Virus record (IMG/VR): IMGVR_UViG_3300042935_001018
Coordinates: 47,528-111,527 of that record
Direction: 5' to 3' (one strand)
Length of the DNA: 64,000 nucleotides
Origin: a virus
In this document: positions 54,122 through 63,644 of the stretch, piece after piece
How positions within the stretch are numbered: position 1 is the stretch's first letter
How the letters are laid out: every line of letters starts with the position of its first letter
Program-made: the position numbers and the translations under genes
The notes under the pieces: model-generated
Told to the model about the DNA's origin: nothing
Seen by the model: only the letters and a program-made list of their open reading frames with translations
Databases searched by the model: none

Positions 54122-55342
54122 TTATATCTTATACCGGGCTCTATAAGTGCTAAAATTCTGTAGAATCTCTGAGGTTGTCAGAGCTCTATTGTACGTTTTA
54201 ACTACTGGTATTTTTCCGTTAAAGAAGTAATTGTCCGGATCCCCTCCTACTCTGAGGGCTGAGCTTATAGTGACTCTGGAAGCGTGAGTGGTTCCGCTTA
54301 ACGGGTATGTAATTTCTTTGTCTCCGTCCACCCAAATATCGTAGCTGCTTCCATTCCAGTTAAACAGTACGTGGTGGTACCCTACTGGACGGGCAGTTTG
54401 TGTAGAGGTCGCACCTCCTCCGTTCCAGATATGTATTGCTTCATTACTAAATCCACCTGTCCATGCTCCTAGGTGGACTCCGTTACTAGTTCCGTTCCAT
54501 GAAATAGGAGTCTGGTAGGTTGAAGGTCCTCCAATAGCGGTGTCGTTCCCGGGAATAGCGTTGTTGTTGTACAGCACCATCTCCAGGCAATACATCTCCC
54601 CGCTACAGGCTGCTGTAATCGAATCGTTTGTGCCGTCAAACTCCATATTACCGGGTGAAACAAATGAAGCATTCGAAACGTCGAAAGTAAAACTGTTCTT
54701 TACATCCAATAAACTTCTAGTTGCTGTTCTTTCACCGTTTACAAAGGCTGTACTGTATGCCCTGTATTCAACTCTTGGGTTTTTCATGTAAAGGGTACCG
54801 CTTGATGCCATGCGGGGTCCGCAGCCTCCCGGGTAGACTAGCATTCTAAGGGTGCCGGCTCCGCCTGTTGGACCGGAAGTAAAAGTGAGGGTGCGCCAAA
54901 CACCTACCTCCGAGTTTACATTAGTAGATCCTCCTAAGGCGTTTTCAAAAACAAGTAGAGTTGAGTTTTCCGGAAAGCCTGTAGCATCAGGAGTTACGTA
55001 GTAATCCATCGTGAAGGTTGCATAGGTTCCACCGGGTATTGCTAGGTCATTGCCGTGGTAGTGACATCCATTCGATCCTAGAGTGTACTTGTAGACTACG
55101 TCCCCGGGCTGTGTGAGGTAGTCCCCTATCATCTGCCCCCAACCCAGTCTCACAAACGTACCGTTTCCGTTTACTTCAAATCCAACGTTGTTGTCTGAGG
55201 CTGGGCCTGGTCCGGCTGTACCCGGGAGTGCGAACTTGTTGATGGTTGGTTGACCTCTAAAGCTGTTGATAGTATCTGCGGTATCATACCCGAGTATGAG
55301 TCCGTCGGTGACTGTTTTGCTGAAGCCTGCTGCTATTGCCAT
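54122..55342 (-). CDS. LamG-like adhesin/fibre protein, copy 1
   Basis: 406 residues. The shared N-terminal start is KTVTDGLILGYDTADTINSFRG. A central beta region is followed by NSFTFDVSNASFVSPGNMEFDGTNDSI and a LamG-like beta-sandwich with GYHHVLFNWNGSSYDIWVDGDKE, ending in the family's PVVKTYNRALTTSEILQNF signature. It is the first (leftmost) of five complete paralogues that share these ends. Likely exposed on the virion and involved in binding host glycans. Confidence 0.75.
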   Translation of the reverse strand: MAIAAGFSKTVTDGLILGYDTADTINSFRGQPTINKFALPGTAGPGPASDNNVGFEVNGNGTFVRLGWGQMIGDYLTQPGDVVYKYTLGSNGCHYHGNDLAIPGGTYATFTMDYYVTPDATGFPENSTLLVFENALGGSTNVNSEVGVWRTLTFTSGPTGGAGTLRMLVYPGGCGPRMASSGTLYMKNPRVEYRAYSTAFVNGERTATRSLLDVKNSFTFDVSNASFVSPGNMEFDGTNDSITAACSGEMYCLEMVLYNNNAIPGNDTAIGGPSTYQTPISWNGTSNGVHLGAWTGGFSNEAIHIWNGGGATSTQTARPVGYHHVLFNWNGSSYDIWVDGDKEITYPLSGTTHASRVTISSALRVGGDPDNYFFNGKIPVVKTYNRALTTSEILQNFSTYRARYKI

Positions 55343-55345
55343 AAC

Positions 55346-55353
55346 TATAAATA
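55346..55353 (-). promoter_or_regulatory. TATTTATA motif between fibre copies 2 and 1
   Basis: Minus-strand TAAATATTTATAGTTATGG, only 3 bases before the ATG at 55342. Confidence 0.4.
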
Positions 55354-55354
55354 T

Positions 55355-56482
55355 TTAGAGACCGTAACGTCCTTTGATTGCGTTGAAGTTTTGCTGGATT
55401 TCTGAGGCTGGTAGTGCTCTGTTATAAACTTTAGCTACTGGTACTTTACCGTTAAAGTAGTAGTAATTGTATTGGTAGTCCCATCTTCCTAATACTATTG
55501 GTCTGTTTGTAAATTTTACAGTTTTAGTTAAAACAAAAGTAGAATCTAAGGCACCATTAACATATAGTTTAACTGTATTTGAAGGCTGGTCGAAGGTCAT
55601 TACAAGATGAAAAGGAGTCCCTATAGTAGCGGCATATGTTGTATATTTGGAATCATATTCTCTAGTATTGTCTGTGTATCCTATAGATATTCCTATTCTA
55701 TTACTACTTATATGGTTAAGTCCAAAATTACTTGTATTAGCATAATCGTGATTTGAGATTATACCTGCTGGGGATTGTGGTCCTCCGGAGATTGTTGTTA
55801 TAACTTCAAATGTCTGAGATCCGTTTAGTGTTATATTTTCAGAAGTCAGTATGTGGTCATCCGTACCATCAAAAGTTATTTGAGCATTTGCATCAAATGA
55901 TACATTTGTTAGATCGATGGTTGATCTGCCGGTTAAGTCTTTGAGGCCTTGGGTGACGGAACGGGTTCCGGCGGTGAACTGGGTTGGATGTGTTTTTTCT
56001 TCAATCTGTGGGGCGGCGATATCGATCGTACCTAGTTGATTGTACCGGTATACTGTAACCTGAGAGATTGTACCGGTCATATCACTCCTACTATAAGAGT
56101 ACTTATTCCAGTCTTGAGTAAGAGGTCCGTCACCAAAATACCACCACCCACCGTCAGGACCGGTTCCTGTGTATACATACATTAGGTAGGTACTAGAGGT
56201 AGCAGATCTAGATCGCATCCACACTGAGTAGGTAAAGGTTTTACCTGTAGCTGCAGTATTTGTAGTATTTCTAGGGTTTACAAAATAGCCACTGCTATAT
56301 TGAGCAAACCCGATAACGTTAGTTTGAGGGGGGATATCAGACGTGATAACATTAGCATTACCGTCTGGTGAAATTACAAGATTAACCGTCGGCTCTCCTA
56401 AATACGAACGCTTGATATTCGCTAGATCATAAGCAAACACCAGTCCGGTATTATCTACGTACGGGGATATTCTACTTGCCAT
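55355..56482 (-). CDS. LamG-like adhesin/fibre protein, copy 2
   Basis: 375 residues. Starts VDNTGLVFAYDLANIKRSYLG, close to copy 4, and contains FTAGTRSVTQGLKDLTGRST and FDANAQITFDGTDDHI, segments nearly identical to copy 4 (57.2-58.4 kb). The LamG part differs (TLNGSQTFEVITTISGGPQS) and it ends PVAKVYNRALPASEIQQNF. Shared ends with different middle parts suggest domain exchange. Confidence 0.75.
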   Translation of the reverse strand: MASRISPYVDNTGLVFAYDLANIKRSYLGEPTVNLVISPDGNANVITSDIPPQTNVIGFAQYSSGYFVNPRNTTNTAATGKTFTYSVWMRSRSATSSTYLMYVYTGTGPDGGWWYFGDGPLTQDWNKYSYSRSDMTGTISQVTVYRYNQLGTIDIAAPQIEEKTHPTQFTAGTRSVTQGLKDLTGRSTIDLTNVSFDANAQITFDGTDDHILTSENITLNGSQTFEVITTISGGPQSPAGIISNHDYANTSNFGLNHISSNRIGISIGYTDNTREYDSKYTTYAATIGTPFHLVMTFDQPSNTVKLYVNGALDSTFVLTKTVKFTNRPIVLGRWDYQYNYYYFNGKVPVAKVYNRALPASEIQQNFNAIKGRYGL

Positions 56483-57222
56483 TACTTACCGAATCTAGAT
56501 TTAGTCATGTTGTAGTTCTGTAGAATTTCTGAGGCTGTGAGTACTCGGTTGTATAGTTTAATACTAGCTCGTCTTCCGTAATGTTTCCATCCGTACAGGC
56601 TTCCGAATACTATTCCTCCTCCATCATACACAGCGGTTCCGGCAGTGTTAGGAGTACTTGCAGCACCCATGTAAATTCCGTCCATATAAAGTCCTACCTG
56701 ACTAGCTCCTCTGTTCCAGATCATTGTACGAGCTCTCCAGGTGTTAGTCTGGTTAATAACTCCTGTTGAAATGTACACATCGTCTTCGTAGGATCCTCCT
56801 GAGTTACTGCTCATACCAAATCTTACAGAATTTAAACCATTGCCATGGTTCCAATCAAATCCAGTAGCGCCTCCTCCGTAAGCTATATCACTGGCTACAC
56901 TACCTCCGTCTGCTTCCGGATAATCTACAGAATTAGTCCAGATAATTTCTTCAATAGTCCATCCGCCCGTGGTTGTAGTAAGTGCAGAATTTAAGCTAGT
57001 ACTATGTGGAATACTAATTGTAAAAAAGTTAGATACGTTTCCAGAATTTCTTAAGTATCTTTGACTGGTAACAAATTCTCCATTGCTTATAGTTCCGTTA
57101 TTACCGTTCCCGCTCACATCATACCAGGTAGCTCCAGATCCCGGATAAGATCTCACATTACCGGCATCCAGGGATAGTACCAGTCCTTCTCTTATAATAT
57201 TCGGTCCTCTTCTAATTCCCAT
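56482..57222 (-). CDS. LamG-like adhesin/fibre protein, copy 3 (short)
   Basis: 246 residues. It has the familiar N-terminus NIIREGLVLSLDAGNVRSYPGSGATW and YDVSGNGNNGTI, then a LamG-like sandwich and the common end IKLYNRVLTASEILQNYN. It is shorter than its neighbours because it lacks the inserted domain between the N-terminal segment and the LamG part. Overlaps copy 2 by one base. Confidence 0.75.
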   Translation of the reverse strand: MGIRRGPNIIREGLVLSLDAGNVRSYPGSGATWYDVSGNGNNGTISNGEFVTSQRYLRNSGNVSNFFTISIPHSTSLNSALTTTTGGWTIEEIIWTNSVDYPEADGGSVASDIAYGGGATGFDWNHGNGLNSVRFGMSSNSGGSYEDDVYISTGVINQTNTWRARTMIWNRGASQVGLYMDGIYMGAASTPNTAGTAVYDGGGIVFGSLYGWKHYGRRASIKLYNRVLTASEILQNYNMTKSRFGK

Positions 57223-57223
57223 C

Positions 57224-58411
57224 TTATCCTATGTTAAAACGTGATTTAATCGCGTTATAGTTTCTTGCCACTTCGTCGGCTGTTAATGCTCGGTTGAAAA
57301 TCTTTACAGACGGTACCTGGCAGGGTAGGTAAGAGTATACCGATTCGCCACCGCCGTCTACCTGAGCTTTGCTGATTCCGATATTGCCAGCGGATGGGGT
57401 CAGGCTAGGATTATACTCCTGAGTGGCGGTAGTAGCTGATCCATTCAAAGTACCGTTTGCATAAAGTTTTATAGTTCCTCCAGAGTAATCATTTACCAGT
57501 ACTAAATGATGGTAGCGACCTGGTGTTAGATTAAACCCTGCAGTATTTCTATAAGCATCTGCTCCCCTGATATAGCCGTAGATTGTACATGCTGTACCGG
57601 AACTATTTCCGTACCAGTATAGAGCGGTTCCGCTGTAGTATGTAGCTCCTACTAAAACCCCAGCTCTAGTAGTGTTGTTGTAAAAGTTAGGAGGTGCAGC
57701 TGTAGGATATGCGTCAATCTTTACCGTACATTCAATAGTGAAGTTTGAAAGAGCCGGTAGGGTAGTCAAGGGGATTCCGGTATCAAGAGTATCGTCAGTT
57801 CCATCAAAAGTCATTTGAGCATTTGAGTCAAATGATACAGTAGATAGGTCGATTGTCTTATTTCCTGTCAAGTCTTTTAATCCCTGGGTTGCTGATCGGG
57901 TTCCGGCTACAAAGGGGGTAACGTGTGATTTGTATTCAACCTGCGGATTATATAAAGTTACAGCTCCTCCGGAATCAAAATTAATATCCAGAAAATAGTA
58001 AGGTCCGTCGTACGTACCCCGGGTACCGTATCCACCTAGCCTCCCTGATACGTTAGTTGAATAGTTTAAACCTGTTATGCCGGTATCACACCAGTCTATG
58101 CCTATACCACCTACTAAATTTTCGTAGTATACACTGCATGCATATGTTGCTCCGTTTATTAAATCCCCCTGGTTGGTATAAACTCTGACAGTACTAACTC
58201 CTGTTCCGTTATTTACAAACCTGTACTTTCCGTTGCCTAGATCAGTTCTAGTACATCTACCGTATATGTCAGTAGCTCCGTCTATAAGGTTATAAGCGCC
58301 GGCACTGTATAGCAAATTAACCGTCGGCTCTCCCAGATACGAACGTACAGTATTACCGGTATCGTAATGAAATACCAGACCGTCGGCAGATGTTTTAGGA
58401 GAGAAGAACAT
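57224..58411 (-). CDS. LamG-like adhesin/fibre protein, copy 4
   Basis: 395 residues. Starts TSADGLVFHYDTGNTVRSYLGEP and shares GTRSATQGLKDLTGNKTIDL and SFDSNAQMTFDGTDD with copy 2. LamG-like core includes RYHHLVLVNDYSGGTIKLYAN, and it ends PSVKIFNRALTADEVARNYN. Same family, probably a virion adhesin. Confidence 0.75.
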   Translation of the reverse strand: MFFSPKTSADGLVFHYDTGNTVRSYLGEPTVNLLYSAGAYNLIDGATDIYGRCTRTDLGNGKYRFVNNGTGVSTVRVYTNQGDLINGATYACSVYYENLVGGIGIDWCDTGITGLNYSTNVSGRLGGYGTRGTYDGPYYFLDINFDSGGAVTLYNPQVEYKSHVTPFVAGTRSATQGLKDLTGNKTIDLSTVSFDSNAQMTFDGTDDTLDTGIPLTTLPALSNFTIECTVKIDAYPTAAPPNFYNNTTRAGVLVGATYYSGTALYWYGNSSGTACTIYGYIRGADAYRNTAGFNLTPGRYHHLVLVNDYSGGTIKLYANGTLNGSATTATQEYNPSLTPSAGNIGISKAQVDGGGESVYSYLPCQVPSVKIFNRALTADEVARNYNAIKSRFNIG

Positions 58412-58426
58412 AGTTTGCTATTATAA

Positions 58427-60547
58427 TTAGGACACCACCCATAAGCTCCACTGAGTAGTAGAAGCATAGACAGAAGATTCAGACCATCCTGCATATCCAA
58501 CAACTGCTGTTTTTAACGGGTTACCTCCGTTAACTCCTATACCGAAAGCTGAGCCGGCTGTACCGTAGCTTAAAGCTCCTGTATTCCCTGTGCTTTCATC
58601 CAGAATACTTCCTGCTCTGATTCTACCGCCTGAGTTTCCAGCACCGCCTCCGTAGTGACCTTCGTGTTTAAGATCCATTCCGTACATATAGATTTCTGTT
58701 CCCATAGTAGCAGTAATACCTGCGTCAGCGCCTTGGACTGTCCTGTAGTCCTGATTCATTCCGTAGTGAGGAGTGCTTCTGTTTCCGGAATCATTCCAGC
58801 TTCGTTGCTGGGCTACTAGCATACTAGAAGCAGCAGTTGCTAACCTAAACGTTACTGGGTAGTTTGTAGCTCCTAGTTTAAAGTAAAATTCCGATAGAGG
58901 AACTGTATGGTAGCTTGCATATTTACTTGCTACGTTACTATTTAAATCAAAGTCTGATGTGTTTTGAGTGCTGCTATTCTCCCATAGGGCATTATCTGGA
59001 AGAAATCCGTTTCCTCCTCCTCCTTTCATAACACAGATCATACCTTTACCGGCATGAAACATTACTGGTGCCTGGAAGGTCGATCCTCCTATTGTAAACC
59101 AGTAGATACCGTCCTGGGCGTCTGGGTTTGCTGTTTTAATATCCGAAGCTGAAGAGGCAGGGTAGTTTTGAGTTCCTATGGTGATATTGTGAGGATATCT
59201 CTTAGCATAGTTCTTATAATTTTCTGCAATTTCTGCTGCTGTTAGTTCCCGGTTATACGTGTTGAGTACCGGTACAGTTCCCTTATGGTAATAGTTTGTA
59301 GAAGATCCATTATTAGTGTATGCTCCTATAACCATAGAAGTGTAAGTAGGTATAGCTGAAGTCTGACCTGAGTTTGTAGACCATAGTACTCCATCTCTAT
59401 ATATATTCATAATACCGGTACTTACATTTTTTGTAAATACCCAGTGGTGCCAACCTAGTACTTCGTTACCTGCATACTTATAGTTACGGTTAAAAGGATG
59501 TCCACAGTCCCAGTAGATGTTACCATCTGACCAGGGTAGGTGAATATTAAAGCTCTGATCTGAACCGTTATGAGACCCTGCTATAACAGAAGAGCTTCTA
59601 ATTTCATCTCCGTAATTTACAATCTCTACTGTTACCTGGCTTCCTGCCGGTACTACTTTTGAAGCATGTGAGGTCAACTGTATGTAATCATTTGTACCAT
59701 CGAAGACAAAGCTTCCTCCTCTACTTGGACTCCACTGTATTCCGTTTACAAGCTCTCCAAGGGCGTAGGGGCCGGCTGGGTTTCGAGTGGCGCCTGCTGG
59801 TCCTTTTAGAAGCTCTCTAATTTTAGGTTCAGTACCGTCTACTAGATCTACTCTAGGATCATAAAACTGTAGACGGGTTGTACTATCCCCGCAGTAGTAG
59901 TGGTAAGTTCTATGATTAAGAGAAGTCGTAGAAGGACCTGATTTACAGTCGTTGCCGATGTTACATCCGTTTATACCGCCTACTTTTTGACCTCCGTTCT
60001 CAACAGTCCAAAACCCTGTATCCGGGTGGCCGGCTGAGCTATTATAAGTATACGGGAAACAATGTCCTACAACTAAGTACCACTGATTTTGAGTTAAACC
60101 TCCAGCTCCGCCACAATGCCAGTATGGGTTACATTCCTCTCCTCCGTCTGATAATCTTAATACGCATTGTCCGCCGCCGTTTGTACCCAGGTAAAATGTT
60201 CCGCCGCCTGTACTAGAGGTTCTCTTAACCCATACGGAAGTTCTATAAAGTTTTGTATTATCTATACCAAACCCGTCAGCGTTCCATCCGCCGTCGGCGT
60301 TGCCATCGCCGCTTGCTCTTGTTTCCCAGACGATAGCATTATTCCCCCAAGGGTCTGTACCCCAGACTCTTTCGTTTTCGTTAGTATTTCCGTTTTGAGA
60401 ATATCCCGATGCTCCGCCGGATCCTAATCCCCATGACGACATGTTTTTAAAAGTAGACCAGCGAGTAATAGTATTGGTGTCTGCTGCATCTAAAGCAAAC
60501 GCTAGGCTGGTTGCTAGGCTATTCCTAGGTCCGGACGATGATCCCAT
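58427..60547 (-). CDS. Large LamG-like fibre protein, copy 5 (706 aa)
   Basis: The largest plain LamG member. N-terminus SLAFALDAADTNTITRW; a LamG core near 270-430 with SFVFDGTNDYIQLTSH, HHWVFTKNVSTGIMNIYRDG and VLNTYNRELTAAEIAENYK; then a C-terminal extension of about 250 residues (PHYGMNQDYRTVQGADAG; DLKHEGHYGGGAGNSGGR) found in phage fibre tips or in fibrinogen-like domains. It may carry a second receptor-binding domain. Confidence 0.75.
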   Translation of the reverse strand: MGSSSGPRNSLATSLAFALDAADTNTITRWSTFKNMSSWGLGSGGASGYSQNGNTNENERVWGTDPWGNNAIVWETRASGDGNADGGWNADGFGIDNTKLYRTSVWVKRTSSTGGGTFYLGTNGGGQCVLRLSDGGEECNPYWHCGGAGGLTQNQWYLVVGHCFPYTYNSSAGHPDTGFWTVENGGQKVGGINGCNIGNDCKSGPSTTSLNHRTYHYYCGDSTTRLQFYDPRVDLVDGTEPKIRELLKGPAGATRNPAGPYALGELVNGIQWSPSRGGSFVFDGTNDYIQLTSHASKVVPAGSQVTVEIVNYGDEIRSSSVIAGSHNGSDQSFNIHLPWSDGNIYWDCGHPFNRNYKYAGNEVLGWHHWVFTKNVSTGIMNIYRDGVLWSTNSGQTSAIPTYTSMVIGAYTNNGSSTNYYHKGTVPVLNTYNRELTAAEIAENYKNYAKRYPHNITIGTQNYPASSASDIKTANPDAQDGIYWFTIGGSTFQAPVMFHAGKGMICVMKGGGGNGFLPDNALWENSSTQNTSDFDLNSNVASKYASYHTVPLSEFYFKLGATNYPVTFRLATAASSMLVAQQRSWNDSGNRSTPHYGMNQDYRTVQGADAGITATMGTEIYMYGMDLKHEGHYGGGAGNSGGRIRAGSILDESTGNTGALSYGTAGSAFGIGVNGGNPLKTAVVGYAGWSESSVYASTTQWSLWVVS

Positions 60548-60548
60548 G

Positions 60549-60680
60549 TTATAGGCTGGCTAAAAATTCTTCGGCTTGTTCCCGGGTCGGGAAAGCTCCT
60601 ATAGGATTTCCATTACGTACATAAGCAACTAAAAAGATAGTAGCTTGTCCGGTTCCTAATTCAAAAATTTCAGGTGTCAT
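60549..60680 (-). CDS. Small hypothetical protein (43 aa)
   Basis: ATG 60680..60678 overlaps the previous stop as ATGA; TAA at 60551..60549. The product MTPEIFELGTGQATIFLVAYV... has the strand-helix pattern (FPTREQAEEFLASL) seen in the 62-residue protein at 19.4 kb, also next to fibre genes. A small fibre chaperone or accessory is conceivable. Confidence 0.6.
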   Translation of the reverse strand: MTPEIFELGTGQATIFLVAYVRNGNPIGAFPTREQAEEFLASL

Positions 60681-62359
60681 AGTCCAAATCTTGTTTTAAT
60701 CAAAGAATAATTTCTTGCAACTTCGGTAGCAGATAAAGCTCTATTATAAACTCTAAATATAGCAAAAGCACCTCTGTACAGGGATCCTCCTCCACTATAT
60801 GTTCCTAATGCGTATCCGTTAGATCCTCTACCCATGCCACTATTGTGGAAATTATAATTAGAAGTTCCTGAGTTGTATGCTCCGTTTATGTAGGTTTTAA
60901 GATCTCCGGTAGTGTTATCCGTAACAGTATTTTTAAATACCCATGTAAAAATATTCCAAGTATCATTACTCCAATACCCCATACCGCCGGGGTAAGCCCC
61001 GCTAGGACTATCGGGGAAGTAGTGAGATCCCATACAGGAACCGTGGCAGTAGAACATTGGGCCGTAGTTACCATTAGCGCCCATTGATAAAACACCGTAA
61101 GAGCCGCCCTGGTCTAAGCCATTATGGTAGAACATTAACTCTAATGTAAAATCTGACCATCCCCCTGTTAGTGTTGTATTACCAATCCAGTCACTTGTTC
61201 CATCTAAGTTTACACTCGGTACTCCTTTAATAGTTTCAAAAGTACATCCTCCGTATAAAGTTGCATGGTGTCCATTTCCTGAGGTATCGTACCAGACTGT
61301 GTCTTGAGTTGAACCATAAGGGGTAAAAGTACCGCTAGAGGTAAAGGTATGAAACGATACTCCATTAGAAAAAGAATAAGTTCCTCCTGTAGCTGCTTGA
61401 GGTCCGTTGTAACGAACAATTACAATTCCTGAACCCCCTTCTCCTCCTTTGTTGTTGGCGTTGTAGTGAGATCCTCCTCCGCCTCCACCTCCGGTATTAG
61501 CTCCTGCGTTACCTCCTGGCTGTTGATTACCTAATCCGCCATTGCTGCCGGCATTCCTGCCGTTAGTATCTCCAAACCCTACAGTGTTTCCGTTTCCACC
61601 AGCTGCTCCGCCTCCTCCTCCTCCGAGCCCGCCGTCGCCGCCCTTGGTTCCGGAGTAGCAAGAACCGCCTCCACCGCCGCTGTAGTAGTAAGGACTCATT
61701 CTTGATATAAGAATCCCAGGACCTCCGTGGCCGGCGTTACCGCTAGGAGCAACGTGACCTGGTCCACTAGTACCTCTTCCTCCGGCTCCTCCGCCGCCTC
61801 CTGACCAATGGTCGTCGGCACCTGTAGTCGGATTACCGGAGTTCCCGCCCGGATATCCCTGACCTACAATATTGTTTGTATCAACGTACCGCTCTCCTCC
61901 GTGAGTGTATGCTGAACATCCTCCTCCGGATGCTCCTGAACCTCCTATACCTGAATTTGGAGTGTATCCGTAGTATGAGCTTGCTCCAAATCCTCCTCCT
62001 TTTGCAGTTAAGTTTCCAAATACTGAATCGGATCCGTTGGTTGCTGAGATAGTGAATTGGTGACTGTTCGGTTGCGGACCTGCTCCATCGGTTCTGTAAC
62101 CGCCATTGCCTGCTGGTGCTCCGAAGCCTCCAGCTCCTACAGTGACTGTGATGCCTACACCCGGGGTGACTTTGTAGTTAGGGTCGTAAAGCACTCCGCC
62201 GCCGCCTCCACCACCGCCCATATCCATACCACCGCCTCCGCCTCCGCCAACGACCATAACTTCAACTGATCTTACGGTCCGGGCTGATGTTAGGTCAGCA
62301 GCATCGAGATTCAGAATAAGCCCATCTCTTTGTATCTGTGGATTGCTTGAAAACGCCAT
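60677..62359 (-). CDS. Glycine-rich fibre protein with LamG-like C-terminus (560 aa)
   Basis: N-terminal QRDGLILNLDAADLTSART matches the other copies. Residues about 35-320 are extremely Gly-rich (GGGGGGGMDMGGGGGGGGV and many later runs), like the polyglycine-helix regions of phage adhesins such as gp38-type tips. The C-terminal part is LamG-like (TVWYDTSGNGHHATLYGG; LELMFYHNGLDQGG) and ends in FRVYNRALSATEVARNYS. It joins a glycine-rich tip type to a lectin-like domain. Confidence 0.78.
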   Translation of the reverse strand: MAFSSNPQIQRDGLILNLDAADLTSARTVRSVEVMVVGGGGGGGMDMGGGGGGGGVLYDPNYKVTPGVGITVTVGAGGFGAPAGNGGYRTDGAGPQPNSHQFTISATNGSDSVFGNLTAKGGGFGASSYYGYTPNSGIGGSGASGGGCSAYTHGGERYVDTNNIVGQGYPGGNSGNPTTGADDHWSGGGGGAGGRGTSGPGHVAPSGNAGHGGPGILISRMSPYYYSGGGGGSCYSGTKGGDGGLGGGGGGAAGGNGNTVGFGDTNGRNAGSNGGLGNQQPGGNAGANTGGGGGGGSHYNANNKGGEGGSGIVIVRYNGPQAATGGTYSFSNGVSFHTFTSSGTFTPYGSTQDTVWYDTSGNGHHATLYGGCTFETIKGVPSVNLDGTSDWIGNTTLTGGWSDFTLELMFYHNGLDQGGSYGVLSMGANGNYGPMFYCHGSCMGSHYFPDSPSGAYPGGMGYWSNDTWNIFTWVFKNTVTDNTTGDLKTYINGAYNSGTSNYNFHNSGMGRGSNGYALGTYSGGGSLYRGAFAIFRVYNRALSATEVARNYSLIKTRFGL

Positions 62360-62370
62360 TCTTTTTTCTT

Positions 62371-62378
62371 TATAAATA
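62371..62378 (-). promoter_or_regulatory. TATTTATA motif before the glycine-rich fibre gene
   Basis: Minus-strand GTCCTATTTATAAAGAAA, 11 bases before the ATG at 62359, after the short palindrome GGCGCC. Confidence 0.5.
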
Positions 62379-62396
62379 GGACGGCGCCTTAAGGTG

Positions 62397-63644
62397 TTAG
62401 AGTTTTCCTAGCATGTAATCCTGAGCTTGCTTGGTTTTATCGCAAGTATTCTTCATTAATTCGATAGTCTCAGGGTCAATAAGCTGTGGGTGAACCCACC
62501 AATCCTCGTAACTACTATTCTTATCTACCGAAATGTTAGTTACTAAAAGTTCGTATCCTTTCTCTTGCAGATACTTTCTAGACTTGTCTCTATAGGTTTT
62601 TGTAGAGTCGTAGTAGTAATCATGCTCATAGGTAATTACTGCAAATCGATACTCATCAAACGGTATAGCTTCTAGGATAGCGTAGGTATTGTACTCCGGG
62701 TCGCAGTCAAGCTGTAGGAAATCAATATCCTTTCCTAGATCTATCTTGCGTAGGAAGTCTCTATAGTCGGTGGCTACTGCATCCTGGCAGTATACCGGGT
62801 TTTTCCTAGCAGCTTTAAACTTATCAGTCACTGCCTGATCAATATCAATTGATGCTCCTTTCCATCCGTAGGATTCTTCCAGAAGAGCGGTATTGTTGTT
62901 GTGGTGAGGATCTCCTGATCCAATCTCCAGGTAGGTTCCGTTCTTTTTACCTTTCAGTGCTGCTAGCACAAACATATCCTGGTAGGCTTGTGCAAAATTC
63001 TTTTCAATCTTTTCAGATCCTGGGAATTTATATTTAAGTTCCGGGTGCTGTTCTTTAGTATACGGGGTGATTGGGAATAACTCTCCTTTGAGTTTAATGA
63101 TATTATCTCTAGTAACATTTGCGAATAAGTCACTCATGTAGTAACTGTCCATGATCCAGCGCAGCATACCTCTTGATTCATCGCATTTACCAATCCACCA
63201 AGCCGAAACTGCTTTTTGGAAATAGAGAGCGTACTCTGCCGGGTACTCTACATCGGTTACTAGTGAACGATACTCATGCTTGATAAACTGCAGACCGGTA
63301 CAGGCGGTTGTATAGCATTCCTGCCATTTTTGCTCACGTTCGTAGTACCGGCTGAGGAGGAAGTAACCTTCCGGACGGTCCGGACGAACGGAAATAGCAT
63401 GCAGAAGTTGTCCGGTGGCAGAATGCTTACGTTCTTTTTGCTTATTAATGTTTAAGAAGTTACGAAGCAGGCATTCATACTGCAGATCTTTATCGGTTGT
63501 AGTTTCAGCAACTCGTAAGTAAAAGGATAGAGCGGCAGCAATCTGACCTCTTATGTCGTATTCGTACCCGATAAGAAAATTTACACCTGGATCTCCTGGA
63601 GATTGTATAAATGTCTCAATCGCTTTTTGTAAATTACTGTCCAT
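62397..63644 (-). CDS. TPR-like plus FkbM-type methyltransferase protein
   Basis: 415 residues. The N-terminal half contains TPR-like helices (VNFLIGYEYDIRGQIAAALSFYL; PEGYFLLSRYYEREQKWQECY). The C-terminal half is an FkbM-type SAM methyltransferase: TYLEIGSGDPHHNNNTALLEE with the Gly-rich SAM loop, WKGASIDIDQ, and DFLQLDCDPEYNTYAILEAIPF. Such enzymes O-methylate sugars. It starts after an 11-base overlap with the glycosidase-like gene, and together they may adjust surface glycans. Confidence 0.82.
   Translation of the reverse strand: MDSNLQKAIETFIQSPGDPGVNFLIGYEYDIRGQIAAALSFYLRVAETTTDKDLQYECLLRNFLNINKQKERKHSATGQLLHAISVRPDRPEGYFLLSRYYEREQKWQECYTTACTGLQFIKHEYRSLVTDVEYPAEYALYFQKAVSAWWIGKCDESRGMLRWIMDSYYMSDLFANVTRDNIIKLKGELFPITPYTKEQHPELKYKFPGSEKIEKNFAQAYQDMFVLAALKGKKNGTYLEIGSGDPHHNNNTALLEESYGWKGASIDIDQAVTDKFKAARKNPVYCQDAVATDYRDFLRKIDLGKDIDFLQLDCDPEYNTYAILEAIPFDEYRFAVITYEHDYYYDSTKTYRDKSRKYLQEKGYELLVTNISVDKNSSYEDWWVHPQLIDPETIELMKNTCDKTKQAQDYMLGKL

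Noticed and set aside
3526-62378. Reading TATAAATA on the plus strand as classical T4 late promoters
   Set aside because: That orientation would transcribe away from nearly all genes. The motif is kept as an unassigned element on the coding strand instead.
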